A DNA stretch of 64,000 nt from BJGV01 sp003230615 (GCA_963663215.1 OY760140.1:496001-560000), one strand, 5' to 3'. Positions 35,788 to 45,927 are shown, numbered from the stretch's first letter. The notes: generated by a model from the letters alone, not told the origin. Program-made: numbers and translations.

Positions 35788-37188
35788 ATGCAAACTTTAT
35801 ACGACAAACTCTGGAAAAGTCACGTGGTACAAGAAGGATCTGACGATACCGCATTGCTTTATATTGACCGCCATCTGGTGCATGAAGTTACTAGCCCACA
35901 AGCATTTGAAGGGCTAAGGATTGCTGGACGTAGACCGTGGCGCCTAGATTCACTTCTTGCAGTAGCGGATCACAATGTGCCTACAACTGAACGTGCTAAT
36001 GGAATCAGCGACCCATTGTCCCGGTTACAAGTTGATACCCTTGATCAGAATTGCGAGGAATTAGGTATCACCGAATTCAAGATGAATGATCTGCGTCAGG
36101 GAATTGTCCATGTGATTGGCCCAGAGCAAGGTGCTACACTACCAGGTATGACAGTAGTATGCGGTGACTCGCATACCAGTACACATGGCGCATTTGCCTG
36201 TCTTGCTTTTGGAATTGGTACATCTGAAGTAGAGCATGTACTCGCGACTCAGTGTTTGTCGATAAAAAAAGCAAAGGAGATGCAAATTTTGGTCGATGGT
36301 ACGCTTGGCCATGGTGTTTCTGCCAAGGATATTGCACTAGCCATCATTGGAAAAATTGGTACAGCAGGTGCTGCTGGCTATGCCATTGAGTTTTCTGGCG
36401 GCACTGTCCGCGCACTTTCCATGGAAGGTCGGATGACGCTTTGCAATATGGCAATCGAAGCGGGAGCACGCGCTGGCATGATTGCGGTGGACGATATCAC
36501 TATCGAATATATCAGTGGACGACCTTTTGCACCAAAAGGGGATTTATGGGAGAAAGCAATTGCTTATTGGCGCACCCTTAGAAGTGATGAGGGCGTAAAA
36601 TATAATCAAGTAGTGAAGCTGGAGGCAGCAATAATTAAACCGCAAGTGACTTGGGGGACTTCGCCTGAAATGGTTACAACCGTGGATGGCAGAGTTCCCG
36701 ATCCATTGCAAATTGCTGATTCAGTCAAGCGTAAAGATATGGAGCGTGCTCTAAAATATATGGGGCTTGCGCCCAATACATTGATCAGCGAGATTTACCT
36801 AGACAAGATTTTTATTGGTTCCTGTACTAATTCACGTATTGAAGACTTGCGAGCGGCAGCAGAGGTAATAAAAGACAGACATATTGCAACGAATATTAAA
36901 CTTGCAATGGTTGTTCCGGGCTCTGGTTTGGTAAAACTTCAAGCGGAGAAGGAAGGGCTAGATAAGGTTTTTCGTGATGCAGGATTTGAATGGCGTGAGC
37001 CCGGTTGTTCAATGTGTCTTGCGATGAATGATGACTACCTGTCACCGGAGGAACGCTGCGCTTCTACGTCTAATCGTAATTTTGAGGGACGACAGGGACC
37101 AGCTGGGCGTACTCATTTAGTAAGTCCAGCAATGGCTGCGGCAGCAGCAGTAGCTGGACATTTTGTAGATGTACGGAAAATACATTAG
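35788..37188 (+). CDS. leuC: 3-isopropylmalate dehydratase large subunit
   Basis: LeuC with LeuD isomerises 2- to 3-isopropylmalate in leucine synthesis. It is an aconitase-fold [4Fe-4S] enzyme with the first cluster Cys in GSCTNSRIEDLR and the pair in GCSMCLAMN. The 466-residue length is normal. leuD follows after 173 bases. Confidence 0.97.
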   Translation: MQTLYDKLWKSHVVQEGSDDTALLYIDRHLVHEVTSPQAFEGLRIAGRRPWRLDSLLAVADHNVPTTERANGISDPLSRLQVDTLDQNCEELGITEFKMNDLRQGIVHVIGPEQGATLPGMTVVCGDSHTSTHGAFACLAFGIGTSEVEHVLATQCLSIKKAKEMQILVDGTLGHGVSAKDIALAIIGKIGTAGAAGYAIEFSGGTVRALSMEGRMTLCNMAIEAGARAGMIAVDDITIEYISGRPFAPKGDLWEKAIAYWRTLRSDEGVKYNQVVKLEAAIIKPQVTWGTSPEMVTTVDGRVPDPLQIADSVKRKDMERALKYMGLAPNTLISEIYLDKIFIGSCTNSRIEDLRAAAEVIKDRHIATNIKLAMVVPGSGLVKLQAEKEGLDKVFRDAGFEWREPGCSMCLAMNDDYLSPEERCASTSNRNFEGRQGPAGRTHLVSPAMAAAAAVAGHFVDVRKIH

Positions 37189-37361
37189 ACTGCAAAGAAG
37201 ATTTTTCATTATTCTGAGTATGGAATGATCTGGAAAGTGTTGTGTGTAGTTGCCCCGATTATGCTCACCTTTCTATTTCCAATACGTAATCTAACATAGA
37301 GAACCGTTAAGTATTTTCATAAGAGTAACGAGTTATATAAATGAAAGTAGTAAGCTAGTTA

Positions 37362-38000
37362 GTGGAAAAATTTTGCAATTTCGAAGGGTTAGTTGTACCT
37401 TTAGATCGTGCCAATGTCGACACAGATGCTATTATTCCTAAGCAGTTTTTGAAATCAATTAATCGCTCTGGTTTTGGTCAGAATTTGTTTGATGAGTGGC
37501 GTTATCTGGATCATGGTGAGCTGGGAATGGACGTTGCTAAACGTAAACCCAATCCAGATTTTGTTCTTAATCAAGCGCGTTATCGAGGTGCAAAAATCTT
37601 GCTCACTCGTACAAATTTTGGCTGTGGTTCAAGTCGGGAACATGCCCCCTGGGCACTTCAGGATTATGGTTTTTTTGCGATAATTGCCCCCAGTTTCGCA
37701 GACATCTTTTTAAACAACTCCTTTAAGGTTGGCTTGCTATCCATTGTTCTTAGTGGAAGCATAGTGGATCGAATGTTTTGCGAGGTAAATGAAACTGAAG
37801 GCTATTGTTTGGCAGTAAACTTAGAGGATCAGATGGTTACTACACCTAGCGGTAAATCCTACAGATTTGATATTGATTCCTTGCGCAAAAGCAATCTATT
37901 GGATGGCCTAGATGAGATTGGTTTAACGTTACAGCATGTAGAGAAGATCAAGGCATTTGAGGAGAAACACCGCGTAGAACAGCCATGGTTATTTACATAG
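37362..38000 (+). CDS. leuD: 3-isopropylmalate dehydratase small subunit
   Basis: This 212-residue swivel-domain partner of LeuC has the motifs DTDAIIPKQFLK and NFGCGSSREHAPWAL. The start is GTG 37362; Shine-Dalgarno is weak. It sits between leuC and leuB, completing a leuC-D-B set; leuA is not in the window. Confidence 0.96.
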   Translation: MEKFCNFEGLVVPLDRANVDTDAIIPKQFLKSINRSGFGQNLFDEWRYLDHGELGMDVAKRKPNPDFVLNQARYRGAKILLTRTNFGCGSSREHAPWALQDYGFFAIIAPSFADIFLNNSFKVGLLSIVLSGSIVDRMFCEVNETEGYCLAVNLEDQMVTTPSGKSYRFDIDSLRKSNLLDGLDEIGLTLQHVEKIKAFEEKHRVEQPWLFT

Positions 38001-38043
38001 CAAGTATTGTATCGATTTGAGTTACTAGTTTATAAAAGGTTTT

Positions 38044-39105
38044 ATGAAAATTGCAGTCTTAGCTGGTGATGGTATTGGTCCTGAAGTTGTTGCTCAAGCG
38101 GTGCGTGTATTAGAGGCACTAACGAGCGATGGAATGAAATTTGAGATGGAGCCAGCTTTATTGGGCGGGTGTGCGGTTGACGCAACTGGTAAAGTATTTC
38201 CGGAGGCAACTCGCAAACTTGCCACTGAAGCTGATGCTGTGTTGCTGGGTGCTGTAGGTGGTTCGCAGTATGACAGCCTTCCACGTGAGCAACGTCCAGA
38301 GCAGGGCTTACTGGCCATTCGCAAGGATTTGAATCTATTTGCTAACTTGCGTCCAGTGGCGCTTTACTCAGAACTAGCGAATGCCTCGACGCTGAAGCCT
38401 GAAGTGATTTTGGGTTTAGATATTTTGATCATACGGGAGTTGACTGGTGATATTTATTTTGGTGAGCCGCGTGGCATTAAATGGCATAATGATCAACGTG
38501 TCGGATTCAATACCATGATTTATAGTGAGTCTGAAATACGTAGAGTTGCTCATATTGCCTTCCAGGCAGCACAAAAACGTAATCAGAAACTATGCTCTGT
38601 GGATAAAATGAATGTACTCGAATGTACGCAACTTTGGCATGATGTAGTAATTGAGATTGCTAAGGAATATCCTGATGTAGAACTTTCACACATGTTAGTA
38701 GACAATGCTGCAATGCAATTGATACGAAATCCCAAACAGTTTGATGTGATAGTAACGGGTAATATGTTTGGCGACATTTTGTCGGATGAGGCTTCAATGC
38801 TCACTGGTTCCATCGGCATGCTACCCTCAGCATCTATGAACGATAAAAGTAAGGGATTATATGAACCAATACATGGTTCAGCCCCAGATATAGCAGGTAA
38901 AGATGTCGCTAATCCGTTGGCAACAGTCTTGTCTGCAGCAATGATGTTGCGCTACACTTTCAATCAGGAGGCAGCAGCAGTGCGTATTGAGAGCTCAGTG
39001 AAGAAAGTGCTTACTGAAGGTTATCGTACCAGTGACATCTACCAACCGGGAATGAAAGAAGTTGGGACAAGAGAAATGGGCGATGCAATATTAATGAATT
39101 TATAA
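38044..39105 (+). CDS. leuB: 3-isopropylmalate dehydrogenase
   Basis: LeuB is an NAD-dependent oxidative decarboxylase of leucine synthesis. It has 353 residues. Motifs: LAGDGIGPEVV, RELTGDIYFGEPRG and the metal-binding GNMFGDILSDEASMLTGS. It lies 43 bases after leuD with AAAGG near its start. Confidence 0.97.
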   Translation: MKIAVLAGDGIGPEVVAQAVRVLEALTSDGMKFEMEPALLGGCAVDATGKVFPEATRKLATEADAVLLGAVGGSQYDSLPREQRPEQGLLAIRKDLNLFANLRPVALYSELANASTLKPEVILGLDILIIRELTGDIYFGEPRGIKWHNDQRVGFNTMIYSESEIRRVAHIAFQAAQKRNQKLCSVDKMNVLECTQLWHDVVIEIAKEYPDVELSHMLVDNAAMQLIRNPKQFDVIVTGNMFGDILSDEASMLTGSIGMLPSASMNDKSKGLYEPIHGSAPDIAGKDVANPLATVLSAAMMLRYTFNQEAAAVRIESSVKKVLTEGYRTSDIYQPGMKEVGTREMGDAILMNL

Positions 39106-39106
39106 G

Positions 39107-39158
39107 CTAGACAGGATGGATTTTATTTATGTGTTGTGCACTTTTTAATCTTGTCTAG
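39107..39158 (+). other. Stem-loop between leuB and asd
   Basis: CTAGACAGGAT (39107-39117) pairs with ATCTTGTCTAG (39148-39158), 11 pairs with one G-T, around a 30-base loop. It starts right after the leuB stop and ends 23 bases before the asd ATG. There is no T-run, so it may protect mRNA or regulate asd translation and does not look like a terminator. Confidence 0.45.
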
Positions 39159-39181
39159 TTCTTGAAAAGAGAGGGAATCAA

Positions 39182-40294
39182 ATGAAGCGGGTAGGTTTTG
39201 TTGGCTGGCGCGGTATGGTTGGCTCGGTACTAATGCAGCGGATGCGCGAGGAAAAAGATTTCGCACTGATAGAGCCGGAATTCTTTACTACTTCTCAGCT
39301 AGGTGGTAAAGGTCCGGGAATTGGTAAGGAGACTTTACCGCTTAAAGATGCGTACAATATGGATGAGCTAAAGCTGATGGACATTATCATTTCCTGTCAA
39401 GGCGGAGCTTACACCACATCAGTTTATAAAAAATTACGTCAAGCTAGGTGGAATGGTTATTGGATTGACGCAGCTTCTACACTGCGCATGGAGCAGGATG
39501 CAATTATTATACTTGATCCTTTAAATCTATCGATCATTGAACAGGCAATACATGATGGTGAGAAGAATTATATTGGTGGTAATTGTACCGTGACCTTAAT
39601 GTTAATGGCAGTTGGTGGGTTGCTTAAAAATAATCTAGTGGAATGGATGAGTGCTATGACTTATCAAGCAGCTTCTGGTGCGGGCGCCCAAAACATGCGT
39701 GAATTATTAATGCAGATGGGCGAGGTTCATCGTGTGGCAGAGAAACTTTTGGATGATCCAGCTTCGGGCATATTGGACATTGACCGAGAAGTTGCAGGAA
39801 GCTTGCGAGATGAGAGTTTTCCTACTACGAATTTTGGTGTGCCGCTTGCAGGGAGTTTAATTCCCTGGATAGACAAGGATCTTGGTAATGGTCAGAGCAA
39901 GGAAGAATGGAAGGCCCAAGCCGAAACAAACAAAATAATGGGGAGCAGTAATCAACAGGTCCCGGTAGATGGGATTTGTGTTCGTGTCGGTTCCATGCGT
40001 TGCCACAGTCAGGCACTAACCATAAAACTGAACAAGGAAGTTCCTCTAGACGAAATTGAGGATATGGTTGAGGAATCCAATAGCTGGGCACATGTTGTTC
40101 CTAATGAGCGAGAATGTACATTAAAGGAGTTGACTCCAGCTGCTGTAACGGGGACGTTAACCATACCAGTGGGGCGATTACGCAAGCTCTCAATGGGTGA
40201 AGATTATTTATCTGCATTCACCGTAGGAGATCAGTTACTTTGGGGAGCCGCAGAACCGCTACGTAGGATGCTGAGAATTTTGGTAGAAGCTTAG
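39182..40294 (+). CDS. asd: Aspartate-semialdehyde dehydrogenase
   Basis: Asd makes aspartate semialdehyde, the branch point to lysine, diaminopimelate, threonine and methionine. It has the N-terminal VGFVGWRGMVGSVLMQRM and the catalytic Cys in GGNCTVTLML. 370 residues is normal for the proteobacterial form. GAGAGGG is well placed before the ATG. Two strong hairpins follow the stop. Confidence 0.97.
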   Translation: MKRVGFVGWRGMVGSVLMQRMREEKDFALIEPEFFTTSQLGGKGPGIGKETLPLKDAYNMDELKLMDIIISCQGGAYTTSVYKKLRQARWNGYWIDAASTLRMEQDAIIILDPLNLSIIEQAIHDGEKNYIGGNCTVTLMLMAVGGLLKNNLVEWMSAMTYQAASGAGAQNMRELLMQMGEVHRVAEKLLDDPASGILDIDREVAGSLRDESFPTTNFGVPLAGSLIPWIDKDLGNGQSKEEWKAQAETNKIMGSSNQQVPVDGICVRVGSMRCHSQALTIKLNKEVPLDEIEDMVEESNSWAHVVPNERECTLKELTPAAVTGTLTIPVGRLRKLSMGEDYLSAFTVGDQLLWGAAEPLRRMLRILVEA

Positions 40295-40311
40295 AGCTAA
40301 GATAGACCCTC

Positions 40312-40371
40312 ACTGAGGAATTTATTAGAAATTCCTCAGTAAAAGTTACTTTTATGCCGTAAAAGTAACTT
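40312..40371. terminator. Two consecutive perfect hairpins after asd
   Basis: ACTGAGGAATTT (40312-40323) pairs with AAATTCCTCAGT (40329-40340), and only two bases on AAGTTACTTTTA (40343-40354) pairs with TAAAAGTAACTT (40360-40371). Both are perfect 12-bp stems with five-base loops. They probably end leuCDB-asd transcription and insulate fimV. Neither has a canonical T-run. Confidence 0.6.
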
Positions 40372-40480
40372 CAAGTGAAAAATGATTGTATTGGCATATT
40401 TTGTAATAGGTCAAGTTTGACTTGAATCGATAACTATATGATGTTAATCTATTTATTCTCAAGAACCTGAGGGTACTATA

Positions 40481-42985
40481 GTGCTCAGATCTATTATTAG
40501 ATTGTGTTTGTTTCTGATTGTATTGGTGCCACCCTGTGCCTTGCATGCGGCAGGCTTGGGAAATCTTACGCTTAATTCTTATCTAGGGCAGCCATTTAAA
40601 GCCGAAATCGATCTTGTCGCTGTAAGAAAAGAAGAGATTTCTTCCTTAGCGGCAAGCCTTGCTTCGCGTGATACTTTCCGTCAGCTAAACATTGATTACC
40701 CATCTTTTCTGAGTACATTCGAATTCAGTGTTGAAAATCGTGCTGACGGTCAGCCTTACATTAAGATTATTTCTCCACAACGTGTCGTTGAGCCATTTCT
40801 GAGTATGCTAATTGAACTGAATTGGTCATCGGGGCGCTTAATCCGGGAATATACAGTGCAGCTTGATCCGCCAGAGGATGTGCTTTTGCCAACGGCACCA
40901 GCAGTGCAGGTCGAACCTGTTATACCTAGTTCTATTAAGCCAGAACCAGCCCCAGCTGAGCAACCTGATTCCATAACTGAGGATTTGGTCGACGTCGAAG
41001 AACCAGTAGTACAAGAGGTGGCTCCGGTACAAGAGCTTGCTCCGGTACAAGAGCCTGCTCCAGTTGAAATGTCTGATGCCATTTCCACCTATGGGCCGGT
41101 AAAAAGTGGTGACACCCTAGCCAAGATTGCACTAGAGGTGGCTCCTCCTCATGTACAGCTAAATCAGATGCTTGTCGCGCTGCATCGTGCAAACCGTGAA
41201 GCCTTCTCTGACGATAATATGAACCGGCTTAAAACGGGCCCCATATTACGGATACCAGATAAGATCGAAATTGCAACCATTTCTCCAGACGCAGCAGACC
41301 AAGAAGTAAAAATGCAAACGGCTAATTGGGAGACTTACCGGCAGAAACTAGCGGCAGATTCAGCCTCTATTCCTTCGGTAAGCGAGGAGCCATCGCAAAC
41401 GGCAACGGGTAAGATTACTACTACCATCGAGAGTAGTACCGGAGTGGCCAAAGAACCACCCAAAGAGTCGCTGAAGATTTCCAAAGGAGAAGGGCTAGGA
41501 GGAAGTAGTAGCGAAGATGCGATCGGCGCTCAGGATAAAATTCGCTCCATGGAAGAGAGTGCTATAGCTAATAAAAAGGCATTAAATGAGGCCAACACAC
41601 GTATCGCGTTGCTTGAGAACGCCATGGCAGAAGATGCTATAGCTATGGAAAAAGCATTAAATGAGACCAACGAACGCATTGCTTTGCTTGAGAAGAATAT
41701 AACCGAATTGAAACACCTGCTAGAATTAAAAAACGTACCTTTAGCGGAACCGCAGGAACCTCCTACGGTAGAAAAACCTTCTGTGGAAGGAGAGGAGTCA
41801 AGTCCAACTGCTATAGAGACACCTTCTATTGTGGATGGTGAACCAAGCCCGAAAGCAGTACCGCCGATACCTCCAATAAAATCGGCTCCGGTTCCCCCGG
41901 TTCTTGTAGAAGAACCCCCTTTAATGGACAGCATAGGACCCATAATTGATAGTTTGATGGAAAACATCGAATATGTAGGCGCTGCACTTCTTCTACTGTT
42001 AATGGGGATATTTGGGGTAGCTGCAATACGTCGGAAAAAAGAAGCATCAATTGATGATGATTCATCAATTGAAGATACAATTTCTTCTACTATAGATCCA
42101 ACATTATCAAGCGAAACTAGACCTATGGGGACCATAGGTATGCAAGCGGATGATTATGATCCGGTCACTGAGGCGGGACAATATCTAGACAATGGACGCG
42201 ATGTCCAAGCAGAGAAAATTCTCAAGGATGCCCTAGAAAAGGATAAAGGTAATCCTGAACTATTGGCCAAGCTACTTGATGTGCACACTCTGCGTAAAGA
42301 CAAATCTGCATTTGAGACTACTGCACGTGCGTTATGGGCAGTGTCGCCCACGGGCCCACTGTGGGACAAGGCAGCTAAATTAGGACTCAGTATTGATCCA
42401 GAAAATCCTTTTTATGGTGGATCAGTTGCATCAGCAAGTTCTGATCAAATAAAGGACGCGGCATCAAACGAAGATGCTCCATCATTCCCGCCGCAGGTAG
42501 AGACGTCCGAGGAGAGTGATGATAGTTTAAGTTCGGGCATAGAAATCCCAGAGTATAAACCGGAAACATCAGAACCTTTGGATAAACCTATTGAATTTAG
42601 CAGCTCACAAGAGGACGAAGTTAGCCCTGAGACTTCCGTTGCCATCAATCCGCCTGCCTTTGACGATACGAGCATAGATTTTCCAAGTGTTTCCGAAACT
42701 GAATCCGTATCATCTATACCTGAATCTAGTCCCATACCACCACCAGAATCTGGTTTAGAGGGCATAGATTTAAATGTAGATGGTACATCTCCTACTACAT
42801 CAGTAGACACGCAGTCAACTGAAAAGAGCGCTCAATGGCATGAAATTGCTACCAAGCTAGACTTAGCGAGGGCCTATCAGGAGATGGGTGATAATGACGG
42901 TGCTAAAGAAATTCTCCAGGAAGTTGTCCAAGAAGGGGATGCTGAACAACAGGAAAGTGCAAGAGTTATACTGGGTAACCTGTAG
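40481..42985 (+). CDS. fimV: FimV-like polar hub protein
   Basis: This is an 834-residue inner-membrane protein with a large periplasmic N-terminal part and an acidic cytoplasmic part. In order: signal segment (about 1-23), conserved FimV N-domain (LGNLTLNSYLGQPFKAEI), Pro/Glu/Val repeats (about 138-200), LysM peptidoglycan-binding domain (YGPVKSGDTLAKIA...), coiled-coil 25-residue repeats, Pro-rich linker, transmembrane helix near 500-515, and C-terminal TPR-like FimV domain (LDLARAYQEMGDNDGAKEIL). In other bacteria FimV organises type IV pili and polar cyclic-AMP signalling. The start is GTG 40481. The position before truA is conserved in betaproteobacteria. Confidence 0.9.
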   Translation: MLRSIIRLCLFLIVLVPPCALHAAGLGNLTLNSYLGQPFKAEIDLVAVRKEEISSLAASLASRDTFRQLNIDYPSFLSTFEFSVENRADGQPYIKIISPQRVVEPFLSMLIELNWSSGRLIREYTVQLDPPEDVLLPTAPAVQVEPVIPSSIKPEPAPAEQPDSITEDLVDVEEPVVQEVAPVQELAPVQEPAPVEMSDAISTYGPVKSGDTLAKIALEVAPPHVQLNQMLVALHRANREAFSDDNMNRLKTGPILRIPDKIEIATISPDAADQEVKMQTANWETYRQKLAADSASIPSVSEEPSQTATGKITTTIESSTGVAKEPPKESLKISKGEGLGGSSSEDAIGAQDKIRSMEESAIANKKALNEANTRIALLENAMAEDAIAMEKALNETNERIALLEKNITELKHLLELKNVPLAEPQEPPTVEKPSVEGEESSPTAIETPSIVDGEPSPKAVPPIPPIKSAPVPPVLVEEPPLMDSIGPIIDSLMENIEYVGAALLLLLMGIFGVAAIRRKKEASIDDDSSIEDTISSTIDPTLSSETRPMGTIGMQADDYDPVTEAGQYLDNGRDVQAEKILKDALEKDKGNPELLAKLLDVHTLRKDKSAFETTARALWAVSPTGPLWDKAAKLGLSIDPENPFYGGSVASASSDQIKDAASNEDAPSFPPQVETSEESDDSLSSGIEIPEYKPETSEPLDKPIEFSSSQEDEVSPETSVAINPPAFDDTSIDFPSVSETESVSSIPESSPIPPPESGLEGIDLNVDGTSPTTSVDTQSTEKSAQWHEIATKLDLARAYQEMGDNDGAKEILQEVVQEGDAEQQESARVILGNL
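41561..41710 (+). repeat. Two tandem 75-base repeats inside fimV
   Basis: Units 41561-41635 and 41636-41710 encode two 25-residue coiled-coil repeats sharing KALNE.N.RIALLE. Nucleotide identity is high but clearly imperfect, so the duplication is not very recent. Confidence 0.75.
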
Positions 42986-43169
42986 GGCTCCTAATGTATT
43001 AGGTGTTGTAATTGTATGCATTGATCCGTGGTCAGTTATTTAATAGCGGTTTCTCGTGGGACATTTTTACGGGAATCCACATGTGCTCGCACATTTATTC
43101 CTGTCAAAATTTATCTTTAGCCTTTCTGGCACCAATCTCGGCCATTTCAGCAATAATGGTAGCTAGCCA

Positions 43170-43982
43170 GTGAGAATTGTTCTGGGGTTGGAATACGATG
43201 GTAGTCATTTCTGTGGTTGGCAGGGTCAGCCTTCTGGTTGTTCAATTCAGGATACGCTAGAAGCGGCATTGTCAAGAATCACTCGTAGCAACATTCAGGT
43301 AATCACAGCAGGCCGTACCGACGCAGGAGTTCATGCTACGTACCAAGTTGTACATTTTGACACGAATGCACAGCGCCCGTTTACTGCGTTGGTACGGGGT
43401 GTAAACGCATTATTGCCCAAAAGCATGGCGGTGCTATGGGCGTCCAAATCTTTGGATAGTTTTCATGCCCGCTACAGCGCTACAGAGCGTTGTTACCTTT
43501 ATTTATTGCTGAACCATCCAGTACGCGCTGGGCTCTACCATGGTAAGGTTGGATGGTTTCATTTGCCCCTCAACCTTGAGCGGATGCGTGGCGCTGCACA
43601 AATATTACTGGGTGAGCATGATTTTAGTGCTTTCCGCGCCTCAGACTGCCAAGCTAGATCCCCGGTGCGCAATGTGACCAAGCTGGAAATTATCCAGCAA
43701 GGCGATATCATCGCATTTGAGATCCGTGCTAATGCATTTTTGTATCATATGGTGCGCAATATTATTGGATCCTTAGTCTATGTGGGGAAAGGGAAATACC
43801 CTCCTCAGTGGATGGGAGAACTCTTGGAAAGCTGTGATAGAAATTATGCAGCACCGACTTTCTCCGCGACAGGATTATATTTAGCCGGGATAACTTATGA
43901 TCCGAAATGGAAATTACCGTGTTTTATTGAGCCGCCACTTGCAGCGGTTTTGCCCAGAATGTTTAGGGCACGTAAAAAATGA
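43170..43982 (+). CDS. truA: tRNA pseudouridine(38-40) synthase
   Basis: TruA modifies positions 38-40 of the tRNA anticodon arm. The catalytic Asp is in TAGRTDAGVHA. It has 270 residues. It starts at GTG 43170 (MRIVLGLEYDG), without an obvious Shine-Dalgarno. It sits in the fimV-truA-trpF order common in betaproteobacteria. Confidence 0.96.
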   Translation: MRIVLGLEYDGSHFCGWQGQPSGCSIQDTLEAALSRITRSNIQVITAGRTDAGVHATYQVVHFDTNAQRPFTALVRGVNALLPKSMAVLWASKSLDSFHARYSATERCYLYLLLNHPVRAGLYHGKVGWFHLPLNLERMRGAAQILLGEHDFSAFRASDCQARSPVRNVTKLEIIQQGDIIAFEIRANAFLYHMVRNIIGSLVYVGKGKYPPQWMGELLESCDRNYAAPTFSATGLYLAGITYDPKWKLPCFIEPPLAAVLPRMFRARKK

Positions 43983-44114
43983 TTCACGAATGATACCAGC
44001 ACACACTGAAGGTAACTCCTTAGGGGAGTATGAATTGTTCACGTATCAAGGGAAAATCTGTTCTACATTCGTACAAATATTCGTGTATCTTTCTTTTTAT
44101 ATTGAGCTACGCTT

Positions 44115-44741
44115 ATGTCTGTCAGAGTAAAAGTCTGTGGTATCACTTGTGTTGACGACGCGTTAACGGCAGTACAGCTAGGTGCGCATGCCATTGGTTT
44201 TGTATTCTGGAGAAAGAGTGCTCGCTATATTTACCCACATGTAGCACATAAGATTATTACAACATTACCACCATTCGTAAGCGTGGTAGGAGTATATGTT
44301 GATCCAGATCCTGAATGGGTGGAAGAAACATGCTCCGCAGCCGGTTTAAGTTTATTGCAATTTCATGGCGATGAACCTCCGGAATTTTGCAGTCAATTCT
44401 CATTACCATACATAAAGGCTGTACGATTCAGAATCGGAGTAGATTTGCTACAATACGCAGCCCGTTATTCCAGTGCTAGTGCTTTATTACTGGATACCTA
44501 TGTCGAAGGTGTGCCAGGCGGTACAGGCCATACTTTTAACTGGAGTTTGATCCCACAAAACTTGTCGTTGCCGTTGATACTTTCAGGCGGCCTTCATGCC
44601 GACAATGTAAGCGCGGCTATCAAGGAAGTAGGACCTTGGGCGGTAGATGTGTCGAGCGGAGTGGAAGTGGAGAAGGGTATCAAAGACGCGGATAAAATTG
44701 CTGCTTTTATGATAGGAGTTAGAAATGGCGAAGGTTTATGA
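44115..44741 (+). CDS. trpF: Phosphoribosylanthranilate isomerase
   Basis: This is a TIM-barrel enzyme of the tryptophan pathway, 208 residues. KVCGIT at the N-terminus holds the catalytic Cys, LLDTY the catalytic Asp, and LSGGL and VDVSSGVE the phosphate site. It overlaps trpB by 17 bases, indicating translational coupling. Confidence 0.97.
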   Translation: MSVRVKVCGITCVDDALTAVQLGAHAIGFVFWRKSARYIYPHVAHKIITTLPPFVSVVGVYVDPDPEWVEETCSAAGLSLLQFHGDEPPEFCSQFSLPYIKAVRFRIGVDLLQYAARYSSASALLLDTYVEGVPGGTGHTFNWSLIPQNLSLPLILSGGLHADNVSAAIKEVGPWAVDVSSGVEVEKGIKDADKIAAFMIGVRNGEGL

Positions 44742-45927
44742 CTTTCCCGACATGCATGGCCACTTTGGTTCTTATGGGGGTGTGTTTGTTGCAGAAACTT
44801 TGATCACAGCGTTAGACGAATTACGTGTTCAGTATGAGCATTATCGTAATGATGCTGATTTTCAGGCGGAATATGCTTATGAATTAAAATCCTACGTAGG
44901 ACGACCAAGCCCTATCTATCATGCTAAGAGATGGTCAGCGTATCTTGGAGGGGCGCAAATTTTGTTGAAGCGTGAAGATTTGAACCACACTGGCGCACAT
45001 AAAATAAACAATACTATTGGTCAGGCTCTTTTGGCAAAAAGAATGGGTAAGCCACGCGTAATAGCAGAGACTGGCGCAGGCCAACATGGTGTAGCTGCTG
45101 CCACAGTTGCTGCACGGTACGGAATGGAATGTGTAGTTTATATGGGTTCAGAGGATATGAAGCGTCAGGAAACTAATGTCTATCGGATAAAGCTTTTAGG
45201 CGCAACTGTGGTGCCGGTAGATTCGGGCTCTAGAACGTTGAAAGATGCTCTCAATGAAGCTATGCGTGATTGGGTTACTAATGTTGAAGAAACTTTCTAC
45301 ATCATTGGTACAGTCGCAGGGCCACACCCATATCCAATGATGGTACGCGATTTTCAGGCTATTATAGGGTGTGAAGCAAAGATACAAATGCAAGAAGAAT
45401 ACGGCCGGCAACCGGATACGCTAATTGCCTGCGTGGGCGGTGGATCAAATGCTATCGGCTTATTTTTTCCCTACATAGAGGATAAGAATGTGAACATGAT
45501 AGGCGTAGAAGCGGCCGGACTTGGGATCAAAACCGGCAAGCACGCTGCTACTCTATTGACGGGAAAACCAGGAGTACTGCATGGCAACCGTACTTATCTG
45601 ATTCAAGATGAGGACGGACAGATTATTGAAACTCATTCCATTTCAGCTGGACTTGACTACCCTGGTGTTGGCCCTGAACACGCATGGCTCAAGGATACTA
45701 ATCGTGCGCAATACGTTGCGATAACCGATGATGAAGCCCTGGCAGCGTTCCACATGATGTGTTGTTATGAGGGCATTATCCCGGCACTGGAATCCAGTCA
45801 TGCACTGGCATATGCTGCAAAACTTGCACCTACACTTGACAAGGAGAAGCTACTGTTGGTAAATCTTTCGGGCCGAGGGGACAAAGATATAGATATCGTA
45901 GCGCAGGCCGCTAGCATTATTTTTTAA
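44725..45927 (+). CDS. trpB: Tryptophan synthase beta chain
   Basis: This PLP subunit condenses indole with serine. The PLP lysine is in GAHKINNTIGQALLA and the phosphate loop in GGGSNAIG. It has 400 residues. It starts inside the trpF 3' end and is followed by trpA after 16 bases. Confidence 0.98.
   Translation: MAKVYDFPDMHGHFGSYGGVFVAETLITALDELRVQYEHYRNDADFQAEYAYELKSYVGRPSPIYHAKRWSAYLGGAQILLKREDLNHTGAHKINNTIGQALLAKRMGKPRVIAETGAGQHGVAAATVAARYGMECVVYMGSEDMKRQETNVYRIKLLGATVVPVDSGSRTLKDALNEAMRDWVTNVEETFYIIGTVAGPHPYPMMVRDFQAIIGCEAKIQMQEEYGRQPDTLIACVGGGSNAIGLFFPYIEDKNVNMIGVEAAGLGIKTGKHAATLLTGKPGVLHGNRTYLIQDEDGQIIETHSISAGLDYPGVGPEHAWLKDTNRAQYVAITDDEALAAFHMMCCYEGIIPALESSHALAYAAKLAPTLDKEKLLLVNLSGRGDKDIDIVAQAASIIF

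Noticed and set aside
37225..37299. 24-codon hydrophobic ORF between leuC and leuD
   Set aside because: Related genomes can have a small lipoprotein gene in this position, but this peptide lacks a lipobox and a good Shine-Dalgarno; too little to call.
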